The notes: a model not told the origin generated them from the letters alone. 64,000 nt of DNA from an uncultured Dehalococcoidia bacterium (GCA_958295865.1 CATQHF010000001.1:434001-498000); one strand, 5' to 3'; positions 33,820 to 42,671 are shown, counted from the stretch's first letter. Numbers and translations: made by a program.

Positions 33820-34590
33820 ATGGCAGACAAGAAGAAAGTCGTAGTAACCGGATTCGGCGGCAGGATAGGCAAGGTGCTGCGCGACCATCTCGGCGACAAG
33901 TACGAGTTCAGCGGCATAGACCGCATCCCGCTTGAAGGCTTGGACTCGCTCACCGCCGACCTGACCGACCTCGACGCCATCGCGCCCGCCTTCGCGGGCA
34001 AGGATGTCGTCGTGCATCTAGCCGCCGAGCCGCGCCATACGCCCGACATCGGCTGGGACTTGCTCATGCCCGACAATGTGATAGCGACCGCCAATGTGTT
34101 CGAGGCGGCGCGGCATGCAGGCGTCAGCCGCATCATCTTCTTCAGCTCAATGCATGTCGTAGGCATGTACGAGCGCGATGAGCCATACGCCAGCATCGCG
34201 GAAGGCGACTACGGCGACCTCGACCCCGCCGCCGTGCCGCTCATCACCCACGACATGCCCGACAGGCCGGACGGACCTTATGCCGTCAGCAAGATATTCG
34301 GAGAGGCGCTCGGCCGCTACTTCGACGAAGACCATGGCATATCGGTAATCTGCATCCGACTCGGCACCGTCGCCCCGGAAGACCGCCCCGGCAGCGACGC
34401 CCGCAGCTTCGTAAGCTGGTTCAGCCACCGCGACCTAGCGCGCATGGTGGAAGCCTGCATCGACGCCCAGAACATCGGCTTCGACATCTTCTACGGCGCA
34501 TCCGCCAACACCTGGAAAATCTATGACACGCCAAGAGCGTGGGAAGCGCTGGGGTTCGAGGCGCAGGATGATGCGGAGAGTTTCAGGTAG
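33820..34590 (+). CDS. NAD-dependent epimerase/dehydratase (extended SDR)
   Basis: This 256-residue extended-SDR protein has VVVTGFGGRIGKVLRDHLG (nucleotide loop), VVHLAAEPRHTPDIGWD, IIFFSSMHVVGM and YAVSKIFGEALGRYF with the Tyr/Lys pair. It resembles uronate-dehydrogenase-like members. The open frame begins at 33754, but AGTAGGAG just before the ATG at 33820 and the position of the glycine-rich loop support the shorter form. It ends at the edge of the AT-rich island. Confidence 0.88.
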   Translation: MADKKKVVVTGFGGRIGKVLRDHLGDKYEFSGIDRIPLEGLDSLTADLTDLDAIAPAFAGKDVVVHLAAEPRHTPDIGWDLLMPDNVIATANVFEAARHAGVSRIIFFSSMHVVGMYERDEPYASIAEGDYGDLDPAAVPLITHDMPDRPDGPYAVSKIFGEALGRYFDEDHGISVICIRLGTVAPEDRPGSDARSFVSWFSHRDLARMVEACIDAQNIGFDIFYGASANTWKIYDTPRAWEALGFEAQDDAESFR

Positions 34591-34616
34591 CCAGCGTTCA
34601 GGTTATCCTAGCATGA

Positions 34617-34838
34617 GTGAAGATCATAGGCGTATTATGCGCCTCAAGTATCAATAGGCGGTATCAGGCCTCATTTGAGACATGGATCGAAGAAGCGAAG
34701 GCTGAAGCGGAAGCACGTGTGATTTTGAGTGGCTATAAAGCGTTGGCACAGGAACTGCAATTGGCATATATCATTGGATCAATTGAAAGATTGACTCAGG
34801 TTTACTCGGAAATAATTTATGCCTGCGATGATAATTGA
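34617..34838 (+). CDS. Doubtful small gene in AT-rich island
   Basis: This is a 73-codon frame from a GTG at 34617, coding for a helical protein (FETWIEEAKAEAEARVILSG, then YKALAQELQLAYIIGSIERL). There is no convincing ribosome-binding site, and no family was recognised. The helical pattern is protein-like and the next genes are on the opposite strand, so it is kept with low confidence. Confidence 0.3.
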   Translation: MKIIGVLCASSINRRYQASFETWIEEAKAEAEARVILSGYKALAQELQLAYIIGSIERLTQVYSEIIYACDDN

Positions 34839-35007
34839 ATGATGCAAGGAAATATTTTGAACAAAATCACCCCATAATGTCATCTTGTCCTAGGCACATG
34901 AGAAGCAAAATCACATCCATAAAGAGGTAATAGGTATATGCTCCGATGTTCCTATCAAGTCCTCGTACTCACATTGACGTTTGATGCTCATTCCATCCCA
35001 AGTCCCT

Positions 35008-35766
35008 CTAAATACCCCCACGAATAGACCCATGGCAATCAACGTTTGTGTATTTGCGAAACTTGCACGAGTTACCTTCGGCACTCTTGATGTCGAATCT
35101 ACGATTGGGCCTTGAATTCTGTACGTTGTAGTGGAATCCATCTGGTAGTCGGTATGTGAATTTAAAATTTCCGTATGATGGAAAAGATCCATGGCGTTCG
35201 GGCGCAACTTTGAATTGAAGCCCTGTGGCATCTTCCCAGCGACCTTTGTTGTAGTGTGTCGCTCTGAAGTCCCTAATTATTTTGTAAATACGCTCTATAT
35301 CATCCTTACCTAGATGGACTGATCGTATTCTGATCCACATGTCCTTATATTTTTTGGGTGAAAAGGACATTTCCGGTAGGAGTGATGGGGCGTCTATGCT
35401 CTGGGGTCTCAGTCTCTCCCGCCACGCAGATTCAAAAGTAATGTGCTTCCGAATCATCGCCGAGTATATGTCCGCCCCGAAACATTTGAGGGTATTTCTC
35501 TCCATCCACACAAGTCTATGACGGTCATGCATTTTGCGGTTAAAGATAGGATATTCATCTTCACGGTGATGATATGCGAAGATATGAGCTCCATTTTCAC
35601 TCTTGGCAGCTATCGACATCACATCTTTCCAACACGAACGCAAATCTGGGTTTCTTTTATCTCGTGAACCGATTAACTCTACGCTCCATTCGTCAACTTG
35701 AGGCGTATATCCCTTGTTCCGTTGGATGACGGAACGAGGTACTCCAGCGATAATTAAGGTAGGCAC
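35008..35766 (-). CDS. Unknown protein, second gene of an AT-rich two-gene module
   Basis: This is a 252-residue basic protein from a GTG start, 14 bp after the gene at 35781-36593. It opens MPTLIIAGVPRSVIQRNKGY, has FAYHHREDEYPIFNRKMHDR in the middle and GNFKFTYRLPDGFHYNV near the C-terminus. There are many His, Arg and aromatic residues and no membrane segment. No family was recognised; no function is claimed. Base composition is clearly more AT-rich than the rest of the window, suggesting recent transfer. Confidence 0.65.
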   Translation of the reverse strand: MPTLIIAGVPRSVIQRNKGYTPQVDEWSVELIGSRDKRNPDLRSCWKDVMSIAAKSENGAHIFAYHHREDEYPIFNRKMHDRHRLVWMERNTLKCFGADIYSAMIRKHITFESAWRERLRPQSIDAPSLLPEMSFSPKKYKDMWIRIRSVHLGKDDIERIYKIIRDFRATHYNKGRWEDATGLQFKVAPERHGSFPSYGNFKFTYRLPDGFHYNVQNSRPNRRFDIKSAEGNSCKFRKYTNVDCHGSIRGGI

Positions 35767-35780
35767 GGCGAACTCACGAT

Positions 35781-36593
35781 TTATGACAGATTTCTATTCG
35801 AGCCGCTGATATTTCTATACATCGCCTCAACCGCCCGAAATGGAACCGGGACAGCTCTGATTTCATCGTCGGTCATAAACGTTGCAAAATGGGCCATAAG
35901 TTGTTGAGGAGACAGGGAGTTTTCTTGCGACTCGCTTGAGTCTATCCAATGTGGGCGAAATTGAATATCATTTTCTTTCGCCCATGCTTGAATCTGTTCT
36001 TCCAATCTCTCTGACTTGTAATTGTGCCACGCCCTGCCTAGTCGTTGACGGCTGATCGCAGATTGAAACGCAGCCAGCGGATTTGGAGAGTGCATAAGAG
36101 CCTTTAATAACTCGTCCTTCGTCTCACTTTGCTCTGCGAATTCGCGTCGTTGATTTAGCAAGTCGCCCAAGGTTACAGACGGGAGAGGGATTTTCATACG
36201 GGAAGCGTTCCCTGAAATGTTCTGCGTAAATTGGTCAGTGTCTGGGAAATACCAATATGCGCTGTCACTGATTCTCGTGAATGCCTCATATACGTCTGCT
36301 CTGAACCGTTTGCGATATTCTCTTATTTCTCCGTTTACCGAATCAGGCCACTCCGCACCCTTAAAGCCAACAAACATATCGGTGTTAGGACGCTTATAGA
36401 TTACAACGTTGTCAATCCGCTCAACTACAGAAGAAAATTTCTGGGCTGAATCTTTCAAATACGCGTCGAAGTCAAACTCCGAATCGCTAGCGATTTGATT
36501 AACCTTACTTCGCAAGATCGCCCCTCTAGTGAGAGTGGTATCGGCTTCCAACTCTCTCAATGCTTTGGTAATGATCTCATTCCAATTAGGCAT
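35781..36593 (-). CDS. Unknown protein with possible OST-HTH/LOTUS-like N-terminal domain
   Basis: The frame starts further upstream (36707), but an ATG at 36591-36593 behind CGGGAG gives a natural 270-residue protein. Its first 75 residues (MPNWNEIITKALRELEADTT, LTRGAILRSKVNQIASDSEF, then SSVVERIDNVVIYKRP) have the length, helix pattern and final beta-hairpin of LOTUS/OST-HTH winged-helix domains that bind RNA. The C-terminal part is helical (SAISRQRLGRAWHNYKSERL). It is the first gene of a two-gene minus-strand module in an AT-rich island; function unknown. Confidence 0.65.
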   Translation of the reverse strand: MPNWNEIITKALRELEADTTLTRGAILRSKVNQIASDSEFDFDAYLKDSAQKFSSVVERIDNVVIYKRPNTDMFVGFKGAEWPDSVNGEIREYRKRFRADVYEAFTRISDSAYWYFPDTDQFTQNISGNASRMKIPLPSVTLGDLLNQRREFAEQSETKDELLKALMHSPNPLAAFQSAISRQRLGRAWHNYKSERLEEQIQAWAKENDIQFRPHWIDSSESQENSLSPQQLMAHFATFMTDDEIRAVPVPFRAVEAMYRNISGSNRNLS

Positions 36594-36614
36594 AATTTCT
36601 CCCGAATAAAAAAT

Positions 36615-36641
36615 AAGGGTGCAAATGTTTTGTGCACCCTT
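36615..36641. promoter_or_regulatory. Hairpin upstream of the AT-rich module
   Basis: AAGGGTGCA (36615-36623) and TGCACCCTT (36633-36641) are perfect 9-bp arms with a 9-bp loop, 22 bp upstream of the chosen start on the minus strand. It is followed, reading the minus strand, by TATTTTTTATTCGGG, so it could be an attenuator-like terminator or a binding site. Confidence 0.5.
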
Positions 36642-36904
36642 AAGCCATAAATGCCTCTTCTTATGTATTGCTCTTCGTGAATGCTGAGAGTTAGATCGGG
36701 GGACCATTCCCGAGCAATGTAGCTAATGGCTCCGCCCCGCTCTGGACATTCAAGACTATACTGGACGGTAAATGCCGGGGAAGTATAGTCATTTACATTT
36801 TAACAATTGATGCAGTTTATAGTCAATGGGTATTAACAAGCAAAATTAAAATCGCCGCTTTCCATCAAGAACTAGTTCTATCCGATTCGCCACGCTCCCA
36901 TCCC
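36642..36904. other. AT-rich non-coding stretch at the island edge
   Basis: No gene was seen. The segment 36760-36840 has repeated TATAGTC-type words (GAAGTATAGTCATTTACATT, and TTTATAGTCAATGG) that might be promoter or operator halves for the minus-strand module. GC content rises sharply after about 36900, where the narK relic begins, marking the right edge of the island. Confidence 0.4.
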
Positions 36905-37275
36905 CTACATCCTGCCAACTCCTGCGTTCCTAATCTGCGGCAGCCACTGCCGCGCCGCGCGCAGCGAGTGCTTCGTCTGGCGCTCTTCGGTTTCGGTCTC
37001 CGGCGAGAAGCGCACTAGGAACACCAGCGCCGACTCCAGCACCACCACTACTCCCACGAATAGCAGCCCTTCCTGATAGGAGACACTCTCCGCGCGAAAC
37101 AGGAAGCCGAACGCCACCGCGCCCGCGTTCCCGCCCGCGCCGCTATCGTTATCGCAACGGACGCGATGATTGTGTTGCCAATCTGCGCTTTGGTCGGCAG
37201 CAGGTCATCGCGCGTCAGCGCCAGGAGCGGCGCAATCCCGAACCAGCCGAAGAACGCCGCGAACCAACAAAGACG
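36905..37275 (-). pseudogene. narK: narK-type nitrate/nitrite transporter relic (N- and C-terminal ends joined)
   Basis: On the minus strand from about 37275 one frame reads WFAAFFGWFGIAPLLALTRD and LLPTKAQIGNTIIASVAITI, the first membrane region of NarK-type MFS transporters. At about 37138-37145 the frame shifts, and a second frame reads GAGGNAGAVAFGFLFRAESV and SYQEGLLFVGVVVVLESALV, the family's last membrane region. The 300 or so residues between them are gone. The head is joined to the tail out of frame, so the gene is dead. It lies 25 bp downstream of a HEM4-domain gene, a usual neighbour in nitrate-assimilation clusters, so this strain appears to have lost nitrate uptake here. Confidence 0.8.
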
Positions 37276-37300
37276 CCTGTAATCGAAAGCCGATTACTGC

Positions 37301-38122
37301 CTACTTGCACTTGCCGACATACTCTACGAGCGCGTTCACCATGTGTCCCATCTTGGGGTATTCGGGCTGGGTGTCGGTGGCGACGCCTACAGCGGCGAGC
37401 GCGGCGGCGCAGGTTGGCCCTACGGCGGACACGATGGTTCGCGTGTTCAGCGCGTCGGAGAGTGCCCGCTCCGATACGCCGCTTTCAGCCGCTACCTTGT
37501 ACAGATGCCGTATCTGCACCTGGCTGGTGAAGGCGATTACATCTACGCTGCCGTGGAGAAGCTCATCTACTAGCGAGTGTATCGCCGCCGTGTCGTCCGG
37601 CAGCTGCCACTCGTAGAGGCAAAGCTCGTCGACGCTGGCGGCCTGTTCCCGGAGCGCAGCCATCAGCGCGGCGTTGCGCTCGCCGTACTGCAAAGCCATT
37701 AGCCGCTTGCCTTTCACGGGCAGAGCGGTCAGCGCGTCCAGCAGTTCCTTAGTGGTGTATGGCGCGGTGACGCCCGTCGATATTTGCACATTCACCCGCT
37801 TCAGCGCGGCGGTGGGCTTGGGGCCGCGGCACACGGTCGTGATGCCCCGCAGCGCATCCAGCAGAAACTCCAGCCTACCCTGCCTGTCCGCTTCATTGAA
37901 GAGCGCCCGCGCGCCCACGCCCGTCTGGAATACGATTACATCCAGGTTGCCACGCTCCAGCTTGTCCAGCAGGTAGCGCACATCATCGGCGCAGTCGAGC
38001 GGCGCTTCCCGCAGTGCGGGCGCGCATACGGGTTCACCGCCCCGCTTACTTATCAAGCCGGCGAGCGCTCCGCTCATCCGAGCTTCGAGCGTCGCAATTC
38101 TCATTCCGTCCAGTGTCGCCAT
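37301..38122 (-). CDS. Uroporphyrinogen-III synthase (HEM4) domain protein
   Basis: This is a 273-residue HEM4-fold protein starting MATLDGMRIATLEARMSGAL. It has VIVFQTGVGARALFNEAD, GPKPTAALKRVNVQIS, LCLYEWQLPDD, VDVIAFTSQVQIRHLYKVAA and TIVSAVGPTCAAALAAVGVA, the two-lobed synthase pattern. It may close the tetrapyrrole ring for siroheme or cobalamin, but many HEM4 proteins next to narK are thought to act in nitrate-assimilation control. The start at 38122 is preferred over an upstream ATG at 38179 because it matches the domain edge. The region upstream is occupied by a family B element. Confidence 0.85.
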   Translation of the reverse strand: MATLDGMRIATLEARMSGALAGLISKRGGEPVCAPALREAPLDCADDVRYLLDKLERGNLDVIVFQTGVGARALFNEADRQGRLEFLLDALRGITTVCRGPKPTAALKRVNVQISTGVTAPYTTKELLDALTALPVKGKRLMALQYGERNAALMAALREQAASVDELCLYEWQLPDDTAAIHSLVDELLHGSVDVIAFTSQVQIRHLYKVAAESGVSERALSDALNTRTIVSAVGPTCAAALAAVGVATDTQPEYPKMGHMVNALVEYVGKCK

Positions 38123-38156
38123 TAGGGAACGCCTATCCTGTCTTTTTTGAGTATTA

Positions 38157-38331
38157 GGTTGGGGGGATATTTGCGTCATTCCCGTGAAAACGGGAAGCCA
38201 GAACCTCAGGATATAGTCATTTTCGCATATTTCAGACTATCTCAAAGCGCTGGATTCCTGCCCCTGTTTTCGCAGGGGTGACTTTCTTTCGCAGGAATGA
38301 CGGGATGAAAAGTCGGAATGTTCACAGAACT
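38157..38331. mobile_element. Family B element, copy 3, flanked by TA
   Basis: A 175-bp element begins GGTTGGGGGGATATTT and ends GGAATGTTCACAGAACT, bounded by TA on both sides (38155-38156 and 38332-38333). It contains the family hairpins TTCCCGTGAAAACGGGAA and a CCTGTTTTCGCAGG variant, in the opposite orientation to copies 1 and 2. It lies in the promoter region of the HEM4 gene. Confidence 0.7.
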
Positions 38332-38333
38332 TA

Positions 38334-38582
38334 TTCCCTTCCCCCATTCCGTCCATCCATGTCAGTCCTTGTATGATAACAGAATATCGTCATCCTCACT
38401 TACCGATACCTGATAAGTCCTTAGCGCCGCGCTGAAACGCGCAGTAAGGGCGATGTGTCCGTGCCGCCGTATTCCGCTCATTCGGCGCAATTTGTGTAAG
38501 CAGTCCGCCGGCCTCCATTTGGATACCGATTACGCTACGACCCAACCTTTGCCGTTATGTTGCAAGAGTATTAAAGGGCTGT
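38334..38582. other. Intergenic stretch between repeat elements
   Basis: No gene was seen. It includes a short GTCCATCCATGTCAGTCC fragment related to the GGACAGGAT hairpins, and GTCAGTCCTTGTATGATAAC with weak promoter character. Confidence 0.4.
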
Positions 38583-38776
38583 TTAGTACAGTTTAGCCGT
38601 CGATGGGCAAGCGTTTTCACCCCCATCCTAACCTTCCCCCAAAGGGGGAAGGGACAATTGGCGCGACCGACTCGCTCGCCAGACTGGAAACCTTCCCCTT
38701 TGATGGATGGGGGAAGGGACTGATGCAATTTTCTTCACCTTTCCCATCAAAGGGGAGGGGACTAATGCGATTTTCT
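38583..38776. mobile_element. Non-autonomous element, family A copy 3 (left end eroded)
   Basis: It has the family A core in inverse orientation: TTTAGCCGTCGATGGGCAAG, CCCCCATCCTAACCTTCCCC, and GGGGGAAGGGAC. It has two right-end-like termini, CTGATGCAATTTTCTT at about 38718-38733 and CTAATGCGATTTTCT ending at 38776. This suggests a duplicated or compound end. The left TIR is reduced to TTAGTACAG. It ends about 105 bp before rpsU. Confidence 0.7.
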
Positions 38777-38882
38777 GATGTGACGTCGGGCGGTTGTGAG
38801 CGCCATATTGCTGTGATATACTTGCCAAGCGACGCGCATGCTGCGCGACTTGTTGCCACATTCATCCTCGGAGGAATCACAC

Positions 38883-39071
38883 TTGGCTTATGTAACCCTA
38901 CGCGAAGGGGAAGACCCCGAAGCGCTGTTGAGGCGCTTCCAGACGACGATGCAGCGCTCCGGCATCCTGCGCGAACTGCGAAACAGACGCTTCTTCCGCT
39001 CCAAGGGCGAGCAGACGCGCCTCGACAAGCAGCGCAGTCTGCGACGCATGCGCCGACGCCGCAACCGCTAA
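38883..39071 (+). CDS. rpsU: 30S ribosomal protein bS21
   Basis: This is a 62-residue, very basic protein: AYVTLREGEDPEALLRRFQT, TMQRSGILRELRNRRFFRSK, then Arg-rich to the end. bS21 binds near the 16S anti-Shine-Dalgarno region. The frame is open from an ATG at 38838, but GGAGGA at 38870-38875 lies 7 nt before the TTG at 38883, and this start gives the normal N-terminus. The TTG start is thus decided by the ribosome site. The gene stands alone. Confidence 0.9.
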   Translation: MAYVTLREGEDPEALLRRFQTTMQRSGILRELRNRRFFRSKGEQTRLDKQRSLRRMRRRRNR

Positions 39072-39180
39072 CCCCGACGCCCCGCCTATCGCTATGCCCC
39101 TATCTGATGCCGCTTTGTGAACCGTCACAAGGCGGTTTCTATTACCGTGCCGTTATTCTGTTAGCCCCCGGGAGAATGCC

Positions 39181-40014
39181 TTGAACGCCTTGCCAACCGA
39201 CCACTTCGTAGAAGTCAACGGACTGACCATCCACTATCTCGACTGGGGCGGCGATTCTCGTCGCAACCTGCTGCTGGCGCATGGGCAGGGTGGCAACGCT
39301 CACAACTGGGACCATATCGCCCGCGAGTTGCGCGATGAGTTCCGCGTCATCGCAATCGACCAGCGCGGGCATGGCGATTCGTCGCACACCCGCGAGGGCT
39401 ATGCGGTGACCGCATTCGCCGCGGATCTGGCGGCATTCGCCGAGGCGGTGGGCATCGTGCCATGCGACTATGTTGGCGCATCGCTTGGAGCGCGCAACGC
39501 CATCCCCTACGCGGGCGACCACAACGACCATCTGAAGCACTTGGTCTGCCTGGACTATGGGCCTGAGATGAGCGTCGCATCGGCACAAAAGCAGATTGGC
39601 GGCATGAACCGCCGACCGCTCGGCTGGCGCAGCATCGATGAGTATGTGGAGCAGAGCATGCAGGCGAACCCGCGCCCCTCGGCGGAGTACCACCGCAACA
39701 CCGCCGAGCATGGGCTGCGCCTCAACTACGCGGGCAAGTATGTCGCCAAGCACGACCCGGATATGTTCTGGATCAACGGCAGCTTCGGCAAGAACGAGGT
39801 GCCCCTGCTCTGGGAGAAGTGGGCGCAAATCCGCTGTCCCATCCTTGAACTTAAAGGCGCGGAGAGCGACTTTCTATCGCCTGAGATAGTGGCGCGCATG
39901 CGCGAGTCGCAGCCGTCCATGCAGTTTATGGAAGTGCCGGACTCAGGCCACCCTATCGCTGCCGACAACCCCGACTTCCTGCTTGCCGAACTGCGCCGCT
40001 TCCTCGTGGACTAG
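39181..40014 (+). CDS. Alpha/beta hydrolase
   Basis: This 277-residue single-domain hydrolase starts at a TTG behind GGGAGA. It has LAHGQGGNAHNWDHIARELR (oxyanion side), VIAIDQRGHGDSS, the nucleophile elbow VGASLGARNAI (Ser), an acidic residue after strand 6 (ELKGAESDFLS) and the catalytic His in VPDSGHPIAADNP. Substrate unknown. Its 3' end overlaps the 3' end of cbiG on the opposite strand by 4 bp. Confidence 0.88.
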   Translation: MNALPTDHFVEVNGLTIHYLDWGGDSRRNLLLAHGQGGNAHNWDHIARELRDEFRVIAIDQRGHGDSSHTREGYAVTAFAADLAAFAEAVGIVPCDYVGASLGARNAIPYAGDHNDHLKHLVCLDYGPEMSVASAQKQIGGMNRRPLGWRSIDEYVEQSMQANPRPSAEYHRNTAEHGLRLNYAGKYVAKHDPDMFWINGSFGKNEVPLLWEKWAQIRCPILELKGAESDFLSPEIVARMRESQPSMQFMEVPDSGHPIAADNPDFLLAELRRFLVD

Positions 40015-41105
40015 GAGGGGATGCGGGCGACGGCGAACGTAGCCGATGCCGACTTCACCTTTGGCACGATGATGCCGCCGCCTGATGCGAGCAGCGCGGC
40101 AGGCTCCGCTACGCCCACAATCCCCAACAGGTGCTGCGACGCCGACGCGGGCGACGGCCCGGGGCTGGCGTTGAGCGCATCTGCGTCGTAGCAGCGCACC
40201 GGAACGCCCAGCCGCTCGGCAAGCAGCGCTATCGCCGCCTCATCGCGCTTCAGCTCGGCGGTCGCAATGCAGCGTACACTCGCAACCGCAAGGCGATGCG
40301 CCGCGAGGGTATCATGCAGCAGCGTCTCAAGCTCGGCAAGATCGACGCCGCGCCGACAGCCGATGCCCACCGCCAGACTGCGCGGACGATAGGTTATCAG
40401 CGTTCCGTCGACGAGCGCAGCCGCTCTGTCCGTCGTGTCCACGCGGTCGCTTATCAGCAGCGCGGTCGAGAACCGCGCCAGCGCGTCCAGCGTATCGCAG
40501 ACGGTTACATTCGAGGGCAGCGGCTTGTCCGCATCCCACCAGTCGCGCTCGCCAGCATCCTGATGGACGCCGACGGGTTCGCCGTTGACTATGGCGGCGC
40601 TGGCGCGAGTTACAGCCGTGGAACTCGCCTCGATGCGCCAGCCGTGTTCGCTGCCCAGCATGTCGACGGCGAGCGTTCCAAGCACATGGGACGCCGATGT
40701 TATCACGGGCGCGGCGTCGATGGCGTTGGCAATCCGCGCCGCGAGGGCGTCCGCGCCGCCCGCATGCCCGGACAGCAAACTTACCACAAAGCGCCCCGCG
40801 TCGTCTATGCAGACTACCGCCGGATCGGTGTGCTTGTCGCCGATGCGCGCGGCAAGCAGGCGCACCGCCGCGCCAACCGGCATCAGCAGCACAAGCCGCC
40901 CATACTCACGGAACAGCCGCTCAACGACAGGGCGCGCGGGCAGGTCGAAGGGGATAGCCGTATCTCCGGCGGCGGCGGCAAAGCGACGCTCGACATATAG
41001 CGCGGTCTCACCCTCACCGGCAATCGCGCCGCATATATGAGTTGCCAGCGCCGCGCCATGCCTTGATATGGCGACTATCGCCGTCGTATCAGCCTTCGCG
41101 GTCAT
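40011..41105 (-). CDS. cbiG: Cobalt-precorrin-5A hydrolase
   Basis: CbiG opens the delta-lactone of cobalt-precorrin-5A and releases acetaldehyde, a step specific to the oxygen-independent cobalamin route. The 364-residue product has an N-terminal domain with SRHGAALATHICGAI and GRFVVSLLSGHAGGADALAA, a middle domain (AIVNGEPVGVHQDAGERDWW), and the C-terminal CobE-like GIGCRRGVDLAELETLLHDT. Family order and length are normal. It is the last gene of the seven-gene operon, overlapping cbiF by 17 bp. Confidence 0.92.
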   Translation of the reverse strand: MTAKADTTAIVAISRHGAALATHICGAIAGEGETALYVERRFAAAAGDTAIPFDLPARPVVERLFREYGRLVLLMPVGAAVRLLAARIGDKHTDPAVVCIDDAGRFVVSLLSGHAGGADALAARIANAIDAAPVITSASHVLGTLAVDMLGSEHGWRIEASSTAVTRASAAIVNGEPVGVHQDAGERDWWDADKPLPSNVTVCDTLDALARFSTALLISDRVDTTDRAAALVDGTLITYRPRSLAVGIGCRRGVDLAELETLLHDTLAAHRLAVASVRCIATAELKRDEAAIALLAERLGVPVRCYDADALNASPGPSPASASQHLLGIVGVAEPAALLASGGGIIVPKVKSASATFAVARIPS

Positions 41106-41949
41106 CGTTGGCGTTCCGTTGCGCCGCCGCGCTCTTGCCGAAATCGACGGCGCGGCGATAGAGATGCGTGTAGTCGGACGAGTAGAGGTGCGATGATGCC
41201 GTCGTTTGCGCCGCGTTGATGCGCCGTATGTCCGGGTCGAAGGCAGCGCCTACCAGCACCAGCGCTTGCAGGGTAATGCCCGCGCGCTTGACTTTCGGCG
41301 CGATGTCGGCAAGCCTGCCGGTGATGACTTGCTCGTCGTGCCAGCCCACGCGATAGACGACGGCGACCGGCGTGTCCTCGGCATAGCCGCCCGCCCGGAG
41401 TTCGCGCACGACGCCGTTGATGCGCGTGATGCTGAGGAACAGAACTAGGGTGCAGCCGTGCGCCGCTAGGTCGCGCAGCTTCTCGCCGCGCGGCATCGCA
41501 ACGCGCCCCTCAAGCCGCGTGAAGATGACCGTCTGGGACACCTCCGGCACGGTGAACTCGGTCTTCAGCGCGGCGGCGGCGGCAAACGCGGCGCTCACGC
41601 CGGGGACGATTTCGTAGGCGACGCCGGCGGCTTCCAGCAGGCGCATCTGCTCCAGCACCGCGCCGTAGATGGACGGATCGCCGCTCTGTATGCGGGCGAC
41701 GAGCTTGCCCTCACTCGCCGCCTCTACCATGAGCGCGCTGATTTCGTCCAGCGTGAGCGTCTTGCTGCCGATAATATGGGCGTCGGGCTTGGCACTGTCG
41801 CACACGGACGGATGCACCAGCGAGTCGGCGTAGATGATTACATCCGCCGAGTCTATGATGCGCTTCGCCTTCAGTGTCAGCAGTTCGGGGTCGCCGGGTC
41901 CGCCGCCGATGAAATATACCTTGCCCTTCGCGCTATCTTGCAATGTCAA
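41089..41949 (-). CDS. cbiF: Cobalt-precorrin-4 C11-methyltransferase
   Basis: CbiF methylates C11 of the corrin precursor with SAM. The 286-residue tetrapyrrole methylase shows KVYFIGGGPGDPELLTLKAK, VIIYADSLVHPSVCD, RIQSGDPSIYGAVLEQM and VPGVSAAFAAAAALKTEFTV, then SQTVIFTRLEGRVAMPRGEK, which is characteristic of CobM/CbiF. A 35-residue C-terminal tail extends past the usual fold (SSHLYSSDYTHLYRRAVDFG), common in this family. It overlaps cbiL by 4 bp and cbiG by 17 bp. Confidence 0.93.
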   Translation of the reverse strand: MTLQDSAKGKVYFIGGGPGDPELLTLKAKRIIDSADVIIYADSLVHPSVCDSAKPDAHIIGSKTLTLDEISALMVEAASEGKLVARIQSGDPSIYGAVLEQMRLLEAAGVAYEIVPGVSAAFAAAAALKTEFTVPEVSQTVIFTRLEGRVAMPRGEKLRDLAAHGCTLVLFLSITRINGVVRELRAGGYAEDTPVAVVYRVGWHDEQVITGRLADIAPKVKRAGITLQALVLVGAAFDPDIRRINAAQTTASSHLYSSDYTHLYRRAVDFGKSAAAQRNANDDREG

Positions 41950-42671
41950 GTTCCGTCCTTTTTGCCGCTCAAAATCAGCATGGAGAAGTAGTCGGCGTCC
42001 TCCGGCGCGATGTCTCGCAGGCTGAACGCGACCTGCTCGCGCGGCGTGGTGGCGCGGCGCACGAATACGCAGCGGCTCAGTTCGCCGTCGGCCTCCAACT
42101 TCGACGCCGCTGCCAGCGCGCGGCGATTGACCTTCATCAATATGACGGTGTCGTTGCGCGCCAGCACATCGCGCAGGTCGTCGATGCCGTACATCGCGGG
42201 CAGCACGGCAAGCCGCTCGCCATGCGATACCAAGGGGATCTTCGCGCGCGACGCTGACGCCGTTATCGAGGTTACGCCGGGCACAACCTCTATCGGTATC
42301 TGCGGGTGCGCCGCCTGAATCTTCGTCATGACATACATGAATGAGCCGTAAAGCAGCGGATCGCCTTGCGTCAGGAACGCCACATCTTCGCCGTCCAGCA
42401 GGTAGCGCGCGATGCGCTCGGCGGCTTCACTCCATACGCTATCGGATGAGCCGCCCATTATGAACGACGCATATATCAGTCGCTGGCGCGACTCGTCTAT
42501 GTAGCTGCGGGCGACCGTGAGCGCCAGGCTGTCCTTGCTGCCGACGGCCTGCGGCGTGAATACGACGGGCGACGCCTTCAGGACGCGCACCGCCTTCAGC
42601 GTCAGCAGTTCCGGGTCGCCCGGGCCGACGCCCACGCCGTATAGACATCCCAGAGGGTTATTCGTCATCAA
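41946..42671 (-). CDS. cbiL: Precorrin-2 C20-methyltransferase
   Basis: This 241-residue SAM-dependent tetrapyrrole methylase adds the C20 methyl group. It shows LYGVGVGPGDPELLTLKAVR, VVFTPQAVGSKDSLALTVAR, FLTQGDPLLYGSFMYVMTKI and EVVPGVTSITASASRAKIPL, the CobI/CbiL pattern. It overlaps both neighbours (cbiT and cbiF) by 4 bp, so the genes are translationally coupled. Confidence 0.93.
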   Translation of the reverse strand: MMTNNPLGCLYGVGVGPGDPELLTLKAVRVLKASPVVFTPQAVGSKDSLALTVARSYIDESRQRLIYASFIMGGSSDSVWSEAAERIARYLLDGEDVAFLTQGDPLLYGSFMYVMTKIQAAHPQIPIEVVPGVTSITASASRAKIPLVSHGERLAVLPAMYGIDDLRDVLARNDTVILMKVNRRALAAASKLEADGELSRCVFVRRATTPREQVAFSLRDIAPEDADYFSMLILSGKKDGT

